A stretch of DNA of 8,336 nt, taken from the NCBI GenBank assembly GCA_045806505.1, contig JBJMJE010000220.1, forward strand, positions 1 to 8,336, written 5' to 3'. Below are positions 5,661 to 8,336 of this stretch, piece by piece; within the stretch, counting starts at the first letter, position 1, and each line of letters opens with the position of its first letter. The translations under genes and the position numbers were made by a program. The notes beneath the pieces were generated by a model. That model ran no database searches. It was not told the DNA's origin and saw nothing but the letters and a program-made list of their open reading frames with translations. This stretch comes from DASVFB01 sp045806505. Lineage in GTDB: Bacteria; Actinomycetota; Thermoleophilia; Gaiellales; Gaiellaceae.

Positions 5661-6329
5661 ATGGAGCGGTGGAGCGCGCACGGGAACGTCTATCTCGTGA
5701 CGGAGGAGCCGCTCGAAGCGGAGCGTGTCCGTCGCGACGTCGGCGACGCGGACGGCATCGCCGAGGTCACCGCGCACGGCGACGACTGGGCCGACGTCGT
5801 CATCTGGAACCCCGACGGCTCCACCGCCGAGATGTCGGGCAACGCGACGCGAATCGTCGCAGCCTGGCTCGGCGCCGAGCGCACGCGCGTGCGTGTCGGG
5901 GAGCGCGAGGTCGTCGCGCGCAAGACCGCCGACGGACGCATCGAGCAGGAGCTCGCGGTCAAGGTTCTCGGGCCGGAGAGCGTCGACGGGATCGACCTCG
6001 TCACGGTCGACGTCGGCAATCCGCACGCCGTCGTCGTCGGTGACCCGGACGACCTTCCTCGCCTCGGGCCGCTGCTCGAGAGGCACCCGCGCTTCCCGGC
6101 GCGTACGAACGTCCAGGTCGCGCGGGTCGAGTCGCCGGGGCGCGTGACCGCGCGCGTCTGGGAGCGCGGGGTGGGGGAGACGAGCGCGTCCGGGACGAGC
6201 GCCGTCGCGGTGGCGGCGGCGACGCACGGCCAGGGCTCGGTCGTCGTCTCCTTCCCCGGCGGCGAGCTGGACGTGCGCCTCGACGGCGAGCGGGCGTGGC
6301 TGACAGGACCGGCGGAGCGCATCTCGTGA
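5661..6329 (+). CDS. dapF: Diaminopimelate epimerase (DapF) homologue with Ser/Ser in place of the catalytic Cys pair
   Basis: DapF interconverts LL- and meso-diaminopimelate for peptidoglycan and lysine synthesis, using two cysteines as acid and base. Family signatures visible here are NPDGSTAEMSGNATRI (50-65), DVGNPHAVVV (116-125), RTNVQVARV (146-154), GVGETSASGTSAVAVA (169-184) and FPGGELDV (196-203). In canonical enzymes the third residue of the MCGN-type and ACG-type motifs is catalytic Cys. Here they are Ser58 and Ser174. The acidic Glu171 of GET is kept. The N-terminus reads SAHGNVYLV where GLGNDF-type sequence is usual. The protein is 222 residues against a usual 270-280, the shortage lying mainly before residue 50. 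ATG 5661 is chosen; GTG 5655, overlapping the GNAT stop as GTGA, is possible and adds two residues. The family is clear, but epimerase activity is not assured. Confidence 0.84.
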   Translation: MERWSAHGNVYLVTEEPLEAERVRRDVGDADGIAEVTAHGDDWADVVIWNPDGSTAEMSGNATRIVAAWLGAERTRVRVGEREVVARKTADGRIEQELAVKVLGPESVDGIDLVTVDVGNPHAVVVGDPDDLPRLGPLLERHPRFPARTNVQVARVESPGRVTARVWERGVGETSASGTSAVAVAAATHGQGSVVVSFPGGELDVRLDGERAWLTGPAERIS

Positions 6330-6333
6330 GCGC

Positions 6334-7776
6334 ATGATCCGCGCGCCGAACATCCTGCTCGTGATGGCCGACCAGCTCGTGCCGTTCCTGACGGGCGCGT
6401 ACGGCCACCCCGTCGTCCGTACGCCGTCGCTCGATCGCCTCACGGCCACGGGGGTCCGCTTCGACGCGGCCTATACGCCCTACCCGCTCTGTTCGCCGGC
6501 GCGCGCCGCGCTCCTCACCGGTCGCTTCGCCTCCGACCTCGGCTGCTGGGACAACGCGTCGATCCTTGCCGCCGACGAGCCGACGGTCGCGCATCACCTG
6601 ACGAACGCGGGCTACGAGGCCGTCCTCAGCGGCAAGATGCACTTCGTCGGTCCCGACCAGCTGCACGGCTTCCGGCGCCGGCTGACGACGGACGTGTTCC
6701 CGGCGGGGATGGACTGGGTGCCGACGCAGGATCCGGACGGGCGCTTCGTCCGCGGCGGGCACGCGCGGAGCTACGTGCCGCCGCGCGTCGGCGTCACGAC
6801 CTGGACGAAGTTCCTGACCTTCGACGAGGAGACGCACTTCCGCGCGCTCGAGTACCTGCGCGAGCGGGCGCGCGAGCCGGCCGACGAGCCTTTCTTCCTC
6901 GTCGCGTCCTACCACCACCCGCACGATCCCTTCCTCGTGACGCGGGAGCTCTGGGACAGCTACGACGGCGCCGAGATCGCGCTTCCCGAGCGGCGCGATC
7001 CCAACTACACGGCGATGGACCGGTGGGCGAACGAGGCGCACGAGACGGATGCCGTCGACCTCGACGACGAGGCGAATCTGACGGCGCTACGCCGCGCCTA
7101 CTACGCGCTCGTGACGTACGTCGACCGAAAGCTCGGCGAGCTGCTCGACTGCCTCGAGCAGACGCGTCAGGCGGACGACACGCTCGTGATCTTCACGAGC
7201 GACCACGGCGACATGCTCGGCGAGCGGCGTATGGTGCAGAAGCGGTGCTTCTACGAGTGGGCGGTGCGCGTGCCGCTCGTCGTGCGGCTCCCGGGAGAGG
7301 AGGACGCCGGGCTCGTCGTGGAGCGGCCGGTGTCGCTGCTCGACCTCGTTCCGACGCTCCTCGACGTCGCCGGCGTGCCCCACGCCGACCGACTGTCGCT
7401 CGACGGGACGAGCCTGCTCGACCGCGGTGACCGGCCGGTCTTCGCCGAGTACCACGTCGAGAAGGTGCGCGCGCCGTGCTTCATGGTGCGCAGCGGACGC
7501 TGGAAGTGCATCCACGTCCACGGCCACGACGCGCGGCTGTTCGACCTCGATACAGACCCCGGCGAGTGGAACGACCTGTCCGGTCGCGCGGAGCTGCGCA
7601 CGACGGAGGAGCACCTCCGCGACTCGATCCTCGCGCGGTTCGAACCCGACGCAATCGCCGCCGCCGGTGCCGCAAGCGTGGCCCGGCGGGATCTCGTTCG
7701 ACGTGCCATGGAACGCAACGGCACGAGCTGGGATTACCAGCCGTTCGTCGACGCGCGGCAGCAGTACGTGCGCTGA
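6334..7776 (+). CDS. betC: Choline-sulfatase-like type I sulfatase
   Basis: A formylglycine-dependent sulfatase of 480 residues. The nucleophile motif is CSPAR at 53-57, where Cys53 would be converted to formylglycine by a separate enzyme not in this window. Metal and sulfate ligands are visible: Asp13 in MADQL, Lys101 and His103 in SGKMHFVGPDQLHGF, His195 in HPHDP, Asp290-His291 in SDHGDMLGE and Lys303. The SGKMHF stretch with LTTDVFPA (117-124), and the C-terminal end RNGTSWDYQP (461-470), resemble choline-sulfatase (BetC, about 510 residues), which hydrolyses choline-O-sulfate to choline. No signal peptide is seen, consistent with cytosolic BetC. The start is ATG at 6334, four bases after the dapF stop. 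It is the last gene of the run, and no betA, betB, betI or transporter gene is beside it. A related alkyl- or arylsulfatase cannot be excluded. Confidence 0.85.
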   Translation: MIRAPNILLVMADQLVPFLTGAYGHPVVRTPSLDRLTATGVRFDAAYTPYPLCSPARAALLTGRFASDLGCWDNASILAADEPTVAHHLTNAGYEAVLSGKMHFVGPDQLHGFRRRLTTDVFPAGMDWVPTQDPDGRFVRGGHARSYVPPRVGVTTWTKFLTFDEETHFRALEYLRERAREPADEPFFLVASYHHPHDPFLVTRELWDSYDGAEIALPERRDPNYTAMDRWANEAHETDAVDLDDEANLTALRRAYYALVTYVDRKLGELLDCLEQTRQADDTLVIFTSDHGDMLGERRMVQKRCFYEWAVRVPLVVRLPGEEDAGLVVERPVSLLDLVPTLLDVAGVPHADRLSLDGTSLLDRGDRPVFAEYHVEKVRAPCFMVRSGRWKCIHVHGHDARLFDLDTDPGEWNDLSGRAELRTTEEHLRDSILARFEPDAIAAAGAASVARRDLVRRAMERNGTSWDYQPFVDARQQYVR

Positions 7777-7781
7777 ACTCC

Positions 7782-7788
7782 GGCTGGG

Positions 7789-7794
<6 letters not shown>
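7782..7794. terminator. Small hairpin at the sulfatase-dapD convergence
   Basis: GGCTG (7782-7786) pairs with CAGCC (7790-7794) around a three-base GGT loop, overlapping the dapD stop. It is the only inverted repeat I see in the 12-base convergent gap. It is short and has no U-tract, so a terminator role is tentative. Confidence 0.25.

Positions 7795-8336
<542 letters not shown>

Noticed and set aside
5661..6329. dapF as a frameshifted pseudogene
   Set aside because: The frame is continuous from start to stop, family motifs occur in the right order in a single frame, and the upstream gene is intact up to its stop. The changes look like substitutions and shortening, not a frameshift.
6001..7041. 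Minus-strand open frame of 346 codons opposite dapF and the sulfatase
   Set aside because: Composition is a typical antisense shadow, and both plus-strand genes are supported by conserved motifs.

Overview
The window reads as ordinary chromosomal DNA from a very GC-rich bacterium, packed with housekeeping genes on both strands. RNase Y, the miaB-miaA-dapF gene order, the succinylase-type dapD, frequent GTG/TTG starts and weak or absent Shine-Dalgarno sequences suggest a deep-branching actinobacterium, possibly of the Thermoleophilia type. That placement is inference from gene content; the window holds no rRNA or other taxonomic marker.

Layout. (1) Positions 2-1444, plus strand: the 3' part of rny (RNase Y), whose membrane-anchor end lies left of the window. 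(2) Positions 1445-1611: a 167-base convergent gap full of GC-rich hairpins, several sharing a GCTTCGC core, which probably stop transcription from both sides. (3) Positions 1612-2229, minus strand: a LysE/RhtB-type exporter. (4) Positions 2230-2240: an 11-base divergent gap. A TACGAT -10-like box is placed to give a leaderless or almost leaderless miaB message. (5) Positions 2241-7776, plus strand: a tightly packed six-gene run of miaB, a PtpB-like tyrosine phosphatase, miaA, a GNAT acetyltransferase, dapF and a choline-sulfatase-like gene. Neighbours overlap or lie a few bases apart, so they are probably co-transcribed and translationally coupled. (6) Positions 7789-8336, minus strand: the 3' part of dapD, converging on the sulfatase with only 12 bases between stops.

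How the genes fit together. MiaA and MiaB make consecutive modifications on tRNA A37 (i6A, then ms2i6A). DapD and DapF belong to the succinylase route to diaminopimelate and lysine. RNase Y starts mRNA turnover. The phosphatase, acetyltransferase, exporter and sulfatase look like accessory genes placed in or next to this core.

The most notable observation is the dapF product. It has the DapF fold signatures and the acidic active-site GET motif, but both positions that normally hold the catalytic cysteines are serine, and its N-terminal half is compact. The other points worth a second look are the strand-matched hairpin cluster, the probable leaderless start of miaB, altered residues in the MiaA substrate motif, and a choline-sulfatase-like gene without bet genes beside it. 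I found no CRISPR array, tRNA, rRNA, transposon, phage gene or clear new multi-gene system.
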